A DNA stretch of 55,011 nucleotides from Acanthaster planci (lineage: Eukaryota > Echinodermata > Asteroidea > Valvatida > Acanthasteridae): NCBI RefSeq assembly GCF_001949145.1, contig NW_019091645.1, positions 5,134-60,144 of the forward strand, read 5' to 3'. The translations under genes were made by a program, and so were the position numbers. Shown piece by piece: positions 24,601 through 33,800 of the stretch. Within the stretch, counting starts at the first letter, position 1; every line of letters starts with the position of its first letter. The notes beneath the pieces are model-generated. The model searched no databases, was not told the DNA's origin, and saw nothing but the letters and a program-made list of their open reading frames with translations.

Positions 24601-27600
24601 GACAACATGGACTAGCGTGAGTCTTCTGGATGACATCATGTCTTTGGTCAGCCCGATGCTCCGATGTGGACACCGCCTATGGAACTTTAGTCCTCTTTTT
24701 TTATCTTGAAAACAATATGACCAAATAATGTTCCTCAAACAAAATTCTAAACAGTCAAATAGTTCCCATACACAAAACATTGATCTGCACTTGGTCCCAG
24801 TGCTGTCGTTCGTAATTACACCCATTCACTTCTGACTTCACGATTTAAACCACGATAAACAGTCCGAGCATCACTAGCGCTTGATGCGACCTCTGAGAAT
24901 TTCAAGTAATGTCTGGCAAACAGTAACGCTTCTTGGACTAAGAGTGGAAACGTTGCCAATGCTGAGGCCGGACAATGTTGATGCAAGACACAATGCCAAT
25001 ACTGTACAGTGCTTTTGTTGACGGTTATAAGTTTGGATATCCACTCAACCAGACAGGCCTGATTTGCAGCAGAATACCTACTGTCCCACTTAATATTCAT
25101 ATGCCAGCCAAAGTGACGGTGGGATTTGGTTTTTTCAAGATGTATTTTTTTGGTTTGTCTGGTTTGGTTTGTCTGAGTGGGCACTGTGGCCAGTGTGGGA
25201 CTTGTTGCAATGCAGCAAAGTGCTACCAGGCAGCCATGGGGATCATACATGTACATGTACATGTTTACATCATGTTCATATACAAGTCTTGTGGGCTCAC
25301 ACACATGTACACATGTACATGTACACATACATGTAAGCAGAACCTGCTCAGCAAAAAAATTGGTTGCATTCACATGTACATGTATGCATGTAATTCTTGT
25401 CAACACAAGGACACTCATACATGTACGTATGTAAGGGCATGAACAGCAGGACTATGAGGTACATGTACAGTCCCTGTACATCCTGTAGATGAGCAAGAAT
25501 ACATACATGTACATCTACAGTGTACATGTACATGCATGTGTGTGTGTCCTCTTGATTAGACCAAAGTAAATGCACATGTACAGTGCATTGTGGCAGCAAG
25601 GTTTGAATGTTTTCCAAGGCATGACGTGATTGGGAATAAGCCTAATGCAGACATCAACCTTTTCCTGCAACCCAAACACTGACGATGATAAAAGCAATAA
25701 TGACCAGCAATCAACTTTTGGTCAAACAAAGACACGTACGGGTATGTACATGTGCATGCTTAGACGAATATTAAATCGACTGAGTTGATCATATTTGGTA
25801 GACGGAAAAAAAAACAGAACAAGTCCCTATGCAGAAAATTCCACACCAGCACGGGGACTGGATTTGTGCCGCACATGTACATATACGTTTTGGGGGACTT
25901 TGAAATCTCACTGCAACACATCCTGGGTTCCATGCATACAGGGTACCATGTGTATACATTGTCAATGAAACCGTACACATACATACATGTATACCCTGTC
26001 ATTGTGAATTCCATTCACCAACATGAAGAAATCCCACTTTCAAGGAAGAGACATACACATGGATCACAACCACCGACCGACATCGTGGCCACAGTACCAC
26101 CTTTATCATGCGACAAAGTGATGCATTTTTCCCACCAAACTAAGTGACAGGCATGAGTTTCTTTCGCGTATTTTGAACTCCCTGTTGTCACATACCTCTG
26201 CATGAATATTTTTATCAGAAAAGGTACACTCAAGGACTTTCAAGAATCTGTGATGAATTCCATGACTTTCAAGGCCGTACCCCCAAAAAATAACACTCCA
26301 GACTTTAACCATGTTCAAGGACTTTCAAGGTCTGTATAAGCCCTGATCAAGAAATCATAACTATTCATGAAAGGAAACAAGAAATATCCTGCCTAACTGT
26401 GGAATTTGGTTTCAAACAATAAAGAATGAAGAACTTTGCAACTTTTTTAGAGTATCGAAAAATCCCAGCTCATTCAAGTCCAGGGTCACCAAATTACCTT
26501 ATTTTGGGGCATCACAGCTGTCGAGCATGCTTTTTATACGATGATGTAAGCTACAGCGCATGTATGTGGTTAGACTTCCCAACAGGGAACTGAATAATTA
26601 TCTGCTGGCATGCATGAAGTCCATGGTGCTGATTTTCTGCCCATTGTGTTGTATAAAAACATTCTGAGATCAGATTGTGGGAAATTAAATACATGTACGC
26701 TGTACATGTAAGATATGGTGCCCAGAGCAATTGCAGAATACCCGCCACTCCAAAAAATAAAAGGATCCCTGGTATGACTGGTTACGTACGTGGGTACAAG
26801 GTGAAACTCCCATGAGAAGAGTGTTGACTTGTACCTGGCTATGAGGTTGATCATGCAGGGTGGTGGGGTATTCTGCAATTGAGCTTGGTACCCTTCAAAC
26901 TCAGTGAGTTATTATTACACTATGAACAGTTATGACAATCATGACATTGACCAAACAAATGGGGTTTTGTGACAAGATCCCTCATTGCTGCCTGTATGCT
27001 TTTCGTTCTTCATTTTACAAACCTGACAAACATGTATGCCATGTGGACTGATATCATGGTCATGACTGTCATAACTGTCGGATTGTTGTTTTCATCACCT
27101 TCGGGATATTTGGGAACCCCAATTTATTTGTCATTTAATCTTGTAAAACTGGTCAGCCCTTCCAGAAAACAAAGGTAATGCTCCCTTTATTGTGCTGACC
27201 CTATGTTTCCCCTCATACTCTATCTCAAAACACTGTCCTCTTTTCACATCAACCCTACCATGCCTACAGTTATTCAGCACGATCAAGGTGAATCCTAAAG
27301 TTGAATGTAGGTACCCCTTCAATTACAGGAACGGAACCCCCAAATATACAATCCCCATCATCATCACAACACGAAATGATGTTCATCTAGGCATACTAGG
27401 CCTATGTCTGTCATGTCTGTTCAGTTTTATTTTCCTTTTTACAGCCTAAGTTTAAGTCGGCCTCTGATAACAAAGGCTTATAAATGCTCAGTTACGGGAT
27501 CATATTCATGGCTGTCTATAATTTCAATTACCAAATTCAATATTTCAACAATGCTGCAAAGAATTAGTAAAGCAGGCATCGTATTTTTCTCCAGCGCTAT

Positions 27601-27784
27601 TCACTTGTGCACATTACCATGCATATGACCCTGTATATAACATACCCGTGTCCACTGTTGCGGTGTTGTCCGACTCCGCGACTTCACCGTTCAAATACTT
27701 TTCAGCCGCATTTGTTATTAGTTCTGTCCTTCGGTTGACTTCATTTTCATCGATCTGGTGACCTTGAATATCTTCTGCATCCAT
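12060..27784 (-). CDS. USF3-like basic helix-loop-helix leucine-zipper transcription factor
   Basis: Complete five-exon gene. Coding exons are 27784-27646, 23066-22991, 20727-20610, 19881-19785 and 18646-12060. All have GT-AG borders, the phases agree throughout, and the sum is 7017 nt, giving 2338 residues plus stop. The bHLH lies at about residues 75-130. Its basic region SHNEIERRRKCKIN keeps the His, Glu and Arg that contact the CACGTG E-box in the USF/Myc class. It is followed by helix 2 (NQILEQACLYIDELREKSEK) and a zipper with the USF3-type motif AEEIKKLRKE. The rest is long, disordered and rich in Ser, Gln, Pro and Thr. Length (vertebrate USF3 is about 2245 residues), the order of elements, and the giant last exon support orthology with USF3 rather than USF1 or USF2, which are short. 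It is expected to act in the nucleus as a dimeric E-box-binding regulator. Its introns are repeat-rich. Confidence 0.93.
18647..19784 (-). other. USF3-like gene, intron 4
   Basis: Intron with GTGAGT donor and TTCAATTTCAG acceptor. It contains several TACATGTA words near 19020-19180 and a short inverted-repeat element at 19437-19678. Confidence 0.7.
19437..19678. mobile_element. Short inverted-repeat (MITE-like) element, GGCGGATCC type
   Basis: The left end reads GGGCGGATCCAGGAT, and the right end, GGATCCACCCCTGG, is complementary to it. The interior is GC-rich at the ends (runs of G) and AT-rich in the middle. The same termini bound the element at 31023-31251. No coding capacity, so it is non-autonomous. 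Confidence 0.6.
19785..19881 (-). CDS. USF3-like gene, coding exon 4: helix 2 and start of zipper
   Basis: 97-nt exon starting SKNQILEQA and ending in SDPE plus one base. The start matches the helix 2 entry expected for USF3-type proteins. The acceptor has an exceptionally long pyrimidine tract made of a short tandem repeat (19888-19930). Confidence 0.92.
19888..19930 (-). repeat. Tandem repeat forming the polypyrimidine tract of USF3-like exon 4
   Basis: On the plus strand, units of about 11-12 bp (GGGGGGCAGAA) repeat three to four times. On the gene strand this is almost pure pyrimidine, ending CTACTGTAG directly at the exon 4 acceptor. Confidence 0.75.
20610..20727 (-). CDS. USF3-like gene, coding exon 3: basic region, helix 1 and loop
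   Basis: 118-nt exon. It encodes QERKKRDSHNEIERRRKC, then the first helix and start of the loop (INIGIIKLGDIIP), ending in Met before GTGAGT. The motif H-N-E-x-E-R-R-R is diagnostic of E-box binders of the USF group. Confidence 0.93.
20728..22990 (-). other. USF3-like gene, intron 2
   Basis: 2.26-kb intron with no coding signal. It holds a dodecamer-like tandem repeat at 21661-21760 and several TACATGTA runs (21478-21492, 21598-21620, 22255-22280, 22535-22555). Confidence 0.65.
21661..21760. repeat. Tandem repeat, ACAAGACCAGAA units
   Basis: Eight or so imperfect 10-15 bp units of the type CAAGACCAGAAA run without interruption. The block ends in CCAGTCACAAGTAACAGGGTGAACAA. A related block at about 23400-23500 ends in nearly the same words, so the two belong to one repeat family. 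Confidence 0.75.
22991..23066 (-). CDS. USF3-like gene, coding exon 2
   Basis: 76-nt exon between a TTTTGGACAG acceptor and a strong GTAAGT donor. It encodes 24 full codons (MTQQLLTTTPLDMG and onward) with split codons at both ends, and leads directly into the basic region. Confidence 0.82.
24290..24530 (+). repeat. Tandem duplication of about 110-130 bp
   Basis: Two adjacent copies share GATGGGTTCA, CGTGGATATTTGACAG, TAGTCC-ATGAGC and AACTGG in the same order. Copy 1 (24290-24410) carries two extra insertions compared with copy 2 (24420-24530). Both insertions bring ACATGT-type words (TACATGTAG and TATGTACATGA). Confidence 0.7.
25236..25590. repeat. Cluster of palindromic TACATGTA repeats
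   Basis: Within 350 bp, ACATGTAC-type words occur more than ten times, singly or as runs such as ACATGTACATGTACATGT. The word is its own reverse complement, so it reads the same on both strands. Confidence 0.8.
27646..27784 (-). CDS. USF3-like gene, first coding exon
   Basis: The ATG at 27784-27782 opens an acidic 46-residue segment beginning MDAEDIQGHQIDEN. The exon ends one base into the next codon before the donor GGTATGTT. Joining it to the next exon completes a Val codon. No other ATG upstream stays in frame. Confidence 0.85.
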
Positions 27785-28130
27785 GTTGAAATTATACAGT
27801 TACATATAAGGATCCATAAGTGATATTTTGGGCGAATTTTTAATTGTTTATGTCAAAGAAAATAATTCGCGACTGTCTTGTCGCCATTTTGACTGACCGA
27901 TGTCTATAACCCGCCTCGTCACGTCATTTGATTCACATGTGAAATCTAACCGCGGAACCAGTCTTGAAATTGGCAGCCTCGCTTCGAAAATTGCCAGACA
28001 AAATTTGGCGCACGTGAGGGCGCTGTTACAGTAATGTGAGGTGCATGAACTGTTATCGTTGTTGACGTGTGATCCACTTACGTGGGCTACGGCTGCATTC
28101 ACAGCTTCCTCTACGGAATCCACACAAAGC
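27785..28130 (-). promoter_or_regulatory. Presumed promoter and 5' UTR of the USF3-like gene
   Basis: The block directly upstream of the start codon is locally richer in CpG than its surroundings. It holds a perfect E-box CACGTG at 28011-28016, a second E-box-like palindrome CACATGTG at 27934-27941, and a CRE-like TCACGTCA near 27919. USF-family proteins bind CACGTG, so autoregulation is conceivable. The transcription start was not located, and no TATA box is evident. Confidence 0.4.
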
Positions 28131-29530
28131 GGCTACATCCATTTCTGTATTATGTGTATTTTATTGCCAGTCACAGCCTTGTGTTTCGGACACATCCTAA
28201 TTACATTGACAGCAGATTACGTTTGCGGCCCATATCATTAGAATGTGAACCCAATGCCCTGTAGGCCTACTGTGTACGTACACGTATGATTACATTTCAG
28301 CTTAAATGGTATTGACGATTTTTCCAGCCTGTATTATTCTACACGACAGGCTCTTGTTGAGATTTTACGTTTTATTCATAATCCACATAGAAGGTCAAGC
28401 TCCCAGTGCTCAGCAAGGCAGATACAGTACACGTAGTCTTGTTCACAAGACGTTACTACTCGGGTGTTCTCTTGAAAGCGCACACAGCGCAAAATTAGAG
28501 GGCGCCATAATAGTGGCCCGTGGCCTTGTCCTGATCGATACATGTATTGGAGGCGAGGCAAGATCTATTAAAAAACCGAATTCACAGTAGAATCGATTAA
28601 AGAGAACTCTCGTGAGGACGTTTTGTTGGCCAAATTGAACTTCAAGATAATGAAAAATGAACAAAAAAGGAGCATAAATTGTCTTCGAATACTCGTAGAG
28701 GGTGAGTCACCGTGACGGCGGTAAAATATTATTCGTACGTTCACGTTCGGGCATAAATTTTGCGAGCTATTACATGGCGTCCGCGACAAAATAATGAACT
28801 GAAATATCATTAGCTGTTTGTGTATGGAATCCGTACACATGCAAAGTTGAAAATCTTCAGTCATGGAAAATTATAAATCATGCATTGTTACTTAAAGGCT
28901 TTTGTATGGCTCATGCAAACTAAGTTAATTAAGAGTAACATTCAAAAAGGGTGACTACATATTATATAAATCTACATGACTTTGAGCAACAAGGTGGGCC
29001 ACTGTATTTCTATAGTGTTTTCAGACATTTATTGTAGGCCTAACTACATGCAACAATAATTCAGCGTACTTGTTATGCATTTTTGTCACATTCTTCCAAA
29101 ACCGTGTTTGCTCGTACGACTGGCGTTTAACTGCTTCTGTAAAGCCACTGCTAAAGGCCGTGATCTTAAACCTGCAGTGGCAGAAACGAAGGGGGTGCTA
29201 GGGGACCCCACGCCGCCCCATAGGAAATTTAAAGATCAAAGAAATAATAGTATTTAATTAATAAGATATTGCGTGCTCCTAAGTACAAGACACAGCTCCC
29301 CACCCACGCTTGCAACTCTGCAGGTGGCAGCTAGTCATGTGCTTTTACCTTGCGAGTTTCTCTGACCATATATGCATATAAACCAAAAAAACGGGCAACT
29401 TCACTTGGCGACAGTTTATTTTTAAACTTTTATGTTCTCCTGGGCGGCCCACTGTGTCTTTTGTTTGTCATCTTGTGTGTGGAATTGCCCGAATGAATAT
29501 CTTAAAATTAAGAACTACACCCCAGAAACA

Positions 29531-29743
29531 CAGGGGCGTAGCTAGGATTTCACGGGGGTGGGCATAAAGGGGGCACCCGCATCTTATGGGGGAACCAGCT
29601 TTCAGTGGTGTGGTTTTTGGGGCAAGATTTTGTAAGTCTAGTTCGACGGTATACATTCATCCGGTTTTTTTTCTGTGGGGGGGGCACCTGGAATTTGTGG
29701 GGGTACGTGCACCCAGTCCCCCCTCCCCCAGCTACGCCACTGC
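29531..29743. mobile_element. Short inverted-repeat (MITE-like) element, GGCGTAGCTAGG type
   Basis: The left end CAGGGGCGTAGCTAGG pairs with the right end AGCTACGCCACTGC. The ends are flanked by runs of G or C and the middle is non-coding. Related partial termini appear near 40650 and 54561. Confidence 0.6.
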
Positions 29744-30376
29744 AAAAATAAGGAACGGAAAGTTTGCTACAAGGTTCACACAAACTTGTAATTGTATTTT
29801 ATCAGAGAAATCAAAGACCTAAGCAAAACCGTAATCTTACAAATGCTATGCCTCTCATTAATTCTTGCAATGTTGATAATCAAACAGACAATTACTCTGT
29901 AATTTAGATGATTTATGCAACAACTTGACAGCAAACTGCAGCCATCATGAATCGGTATTATTTTTGGCAAATTGCCATTACTCCTAGCTTTTCTTTACAG
30001 CCCCATTGACAACGACGTAAAAAATGTGCCAGAAACTGAGGGTTGGGGAGAGGGAAATTTGAAAAGCTGCATCTGTACGACACTAGGGGGCGGTGTTGCT
30101 GAAAGGGACGTAAATGATACACCTTATATTTATATACTTTTTGTACTACGGGAGTCAAATTCAAGCTTACAGTCGACTAGATGCAGTCTAAGTAAATATA
30201 CTGACATGTTTTTGAAAACCTTACACTCGAAAACAATATTTGTGGTGAACAGAAAATTGAAAAAGGAGAAAGAAATGCACTTCTATTTAATTTCTATCCA
30301 TGAAAATAGTTTCTTTCTTGATTTGCTGACGTTTTAAAGAGAAGATCAGAATGCTCCGCGTCCACAAAATGACCAA

Positions 30377-30382
30377 TTTATT
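30377..30382 (-). terminator. Candidate polyadenylation signal of ZP gene 1
   Basis: AATAAA on the minus strand, 340 nt after the stop codon at 30722. Supported by position only. Confidence 0.35.
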
Positions 30383-30721
30383 TGAAATTTAGAACGCAGT
30401 TTACAAACCGTGATGCCATGCAGAAAAAGGAAGAAAAACAAATGTGCGTTTTACAAAGTTGATCGAGTTAGAGAGCAATCCAATGTAAATCTATCCAGAA
30501 TAACCCCTTTGCTCTGTCAAGTTTGAAAATTCGGCACAATTAGTTCTGGTCCAGGCTGTTCAAATATCGTCTAATTGGTTAGTTATTTCCAAAAAGCGAT
30601 GTTTAAAGTTGTTCCTTGTCTAAAAGCAGTCGTTCTGTCATACTTAAGTGACTGCTGATGGTTGAAGGTTTGTACCATCATTTCTTGTCCACGTCTATTG
30701 CTACAATGAGAAAAGCCAAAA

Positions 30722-30891
30722 CTAAGTGGCATCGGGGTCGTTCAAGGCCAATGGTGCGTACATGTCTATGCGTTTACTGCGCTTTTTCATGACAGCAACC
30801 AGTGTGCCGAGTACCAGCACACAGCCGACCGATAGACAGACGGTCGTCAGAAGGATTGGCTGCTGGACCGATGACGATCCCGAAGAAGCTT
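30722..30891 (-). CDS. ZP gene 1: transmembrane and tail exon
   Basis: Encodes a Ser-rich lead, then the hydrophobic helix [20 protein letters not shown], then the basic stop-transfer KKRSKR and a short tail ending in DPDAT before TAG. This is the usual C-terminal anchor of ZP precursors. The paralogous exon at 46364-46527 is closely similar. Confidence 0.88.
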
Positions 30892-33800
30892 CTGGGGAAA
30901 AGAAAATATAATTCTTTGTGAGTTATCCTTTCCCATGTGGAATGCAGTCAGCAAGAAATGAGAAGGTGATGGAAAACTGAAAAAAGAAATAGATCTGATG
31001 CAATCCCAATCAAGGAACTAAACAGGCGCGGATCCAGGGGTTTGGGGGTCGACCCCCTTAAAATATAACAGATTAAATAATGAGTATAATGACAAAAATA
31101 ACTAACGTGAGGGCACAAATACCATTGTACACAACGTGTGACATGTAATGTTTCATCATTGTTTCTGCTGGGCTGCAAAATATGAAACATTACCCAAATC
31201 TCCGGCCTGATCACGATCCCCCCTGAAATAATTACTGGATCCGCCCCTGCTGAGCTAAAGCTTGCCTGTGGCCCCGTTTAGCAAAATCAGTTAGGCTCCA
31301 TAAAATCTTGCTTCAGTCCAGCTTTGCCCAGACAAGTTAAACCAGTTCTAACCCAGTCAATGAAAACTCAACTCACTGAGCCTGACCCAGTCTGGTCTTA
31401 GCGTACAGCTGGGCCAGCTGATCCAGTTTCATAGTTTTACAATGAATTTATTGGGGGGTTGTCAAAGCAAGATACTTTAATTAGTAACCCTGGTCAGTGG
31501 TCGCCCAAACCTTGCCTGGTCAACTTCAGTCTAATCGACCGCCATGCTATCTACCTTGTCAAAAACTCTCACACCCATCAACCCATAGTCAGGTTCCTCT
31601 CTTTACCTTTGCCTCCCTCCCTCCCCAGTGATATGGGTCCTTGTGTGATGGGGTAAACATGGGAACCAGACATGGTGGATCTAGCATGTCGTTTATGCAT
31701 GTTCAGCTGAGATCTGCCATCACCGGCTGGACATCCCACGGCACAGCGCGAGTCAGGATCGCTAGCGTTGCAGAGAATCATGTCGCAGTGAACGTACACC
31801 TGTAAGGCAGAAGACATTTTCATGCAGCCAGATTACAAATCCCCTGCATGTTTTTATGATTCTGTTATCGCCATTTAATCAAAGTAGAAAATAATTAGAA
31901 ATGTGTTTATTTCGGTTCCAGTTGTATTGTTTCACTTTTAGCCATTTTGTGGTATTCAAAATATTTTAAGTTCATTCATCCATCAAGCTTAGCCATTCTC
32001 CTCATAATGCATTAGCATGGCACCAGCTGGTCTGGAAATAAACCATTTCGGTTTCGCCTCACCCTCTCCTGTCACAAGTCTACAACTCCTCTTCCAAATC
32101 TCCTCAACATAACCACGCAGGGTCTCAATTACAGCGACAAGCCTTTGCGGTAAACAACCTTCTTTGCTATTTTCAACCTATTGCTAGTTAAAAGTTGCCG
32201 GTACAGCACTTGCGATAACAAAGTACAGTGGCCTACTTCCGAAGGAAGTAATTAATACTCCACGACAGTGCGCTGTTATTTCCCCCTGTTGTTTTGAAGT
32301 GGAGTTCATTCCCAGGATATCAGATGTATATACCTACCACTGGTTGGGGTAGGGTATCCATGAATGCAAAGACTTCGACCTGAAAGCGTTGAACGTGCGG
32401 ATCGTACGATGGATGGAACACCAATGTGTAATCCTTAATGCACCTGTAGGGAAATAAGTTTCAAAGGTCCGACCATTCCTTTTACCAGTAACTCAATCAG
32501 AATTATTTGACTTCCCCTAAGGTAACATCATCGGCTTAGCTAATATAATTTTAGGCAACCTGCATTATTACAACAGGTTGAACGCATCGCGTACGCAAAA
32601 CACCCTAAAAACGTACATATGGAAAGACGCCAACAACGACTATAGTTGGGCCTACAGTTCAACCAACGTTGCCCGAGCGTTTGCGGGTTTGGATCTACCA
32701 TCCGAAGATCATGGAACCAGACCCTGGGGCATGGTTGCATCATCGGTTTTTATCAAACAACCTATTTCATTCTCCAAGACGGAGGGATCGAATCATTCAC
32801 GTAAGTATAGTTTGGGATTATCATTGGGCATATAATGGTGAGAGTTGCAGCTTGGGCCGTGTCCGAAACGGGCTTCCAGAGCTACGGCTAGGTCTATTGT
32901 CTACGCGTCTCCACGCATTTCCAATGGAGCCAACACCTAGACCTAGCTCTAGACAAGAGATTCGGATGCAGCCTTAGTCAACGGCGAGCCATGATCACAT
33001 ATACTCCACGAATAGCCGACTGGGGCGTTTAAGTGTGACTTTGTGATTACGCGTGCACTTGTTCAAAAGAAATTCATCAAGGATCAAGTAGTTGTGCCCT
33101 CACAGAGCCCATCGCAGCACCCTCCTGTGTGCTCTCACAGTGTTCATTAACCTCACCCGTTTTGGATGAAAGTGTAACGATGAAAGTCGTTTGAGTTGGA
33201 AGTCGGCGTCGCGCGGCACGTCTGGAGAAATAACTCTAGGCCCGGCTCACTCCACGTGCGAGCCTCGAAGTACAATGTGTCGCCCATCTTGAAGTCGACA
33301 GGGTAGTCAGCTGGGAGGTAGGGCGTGGCGTAGTCGTTGGTGCGGTAAAGGCCTAGAGAAAAGTTGAAGGAGCCAAACTCTTCTTCATAGTATGTGATCT
33401 TGGAGGTATCAGGACGGAAGCTGAAGACAGAAATTGAAATTGGTGTCATCATCTGGGTGAAAATACCAAACATTTTTAAAGGTATTAATTAGAAATGTCA
33501 AAGGGGTCTGAGGTTCTAACTTTGCCCGGTTCCCCGCAACCCCCCTTTACATCCTTTCTGGGTTCACACTGCATCGGACTGGTATCCTTATATCTGGTCC
33601 TTGAGTTCTCATTATACCTAGTTCGCTACAGTCCATGCAAGTCCATTTCTCATTGGACTAGAATTTTAGCATCTTGGACTAAGGTTCCAACTCGGTCCTC
33701 TTCTCTGCAACTCACCTTAGTTCAGCCATACCTTCCAAGTCCATAATGCATTGGACTGGAATCTCAATATCGCGGTCTCGTGTTATAACACCGCCCGGCT

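Larger units (their letters stand above)
23067..27645 (-). other. USF3-like gene, intron 1 (repeat-rich)
   Basis: 4.6-kb intron without supported coding sequence. Open frames near 24.8-25.6 kb are products of the TACATGTA repeats, rich in Cys, Met, Tyr, Thr and His. It contains a tandem duplication (24290-24530), a dense TACATGTA cluster (25236-25590), and a repeated CAAGGACTTTCAAG word at 26230-26325. Confidence 0.65.
28131..30721. other. Intergenic region between the USF3-like and ZP genes
   Basis: No gene supported. It holds one short inverted-repeat element (29531-29743) and, near the ZP gene end, a candidate polyadenylation signal at 30377-30382. Confidence 0.5.

Noticed and set aside
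24816-25617. Long open frames on both strands rich in Cys, Met, Tyr, His and Thr
   Set aside because: They are translations of the palindromic TACATGTA repeat. Both strands give similar peptides, and no splice or domain signal supports a gene.
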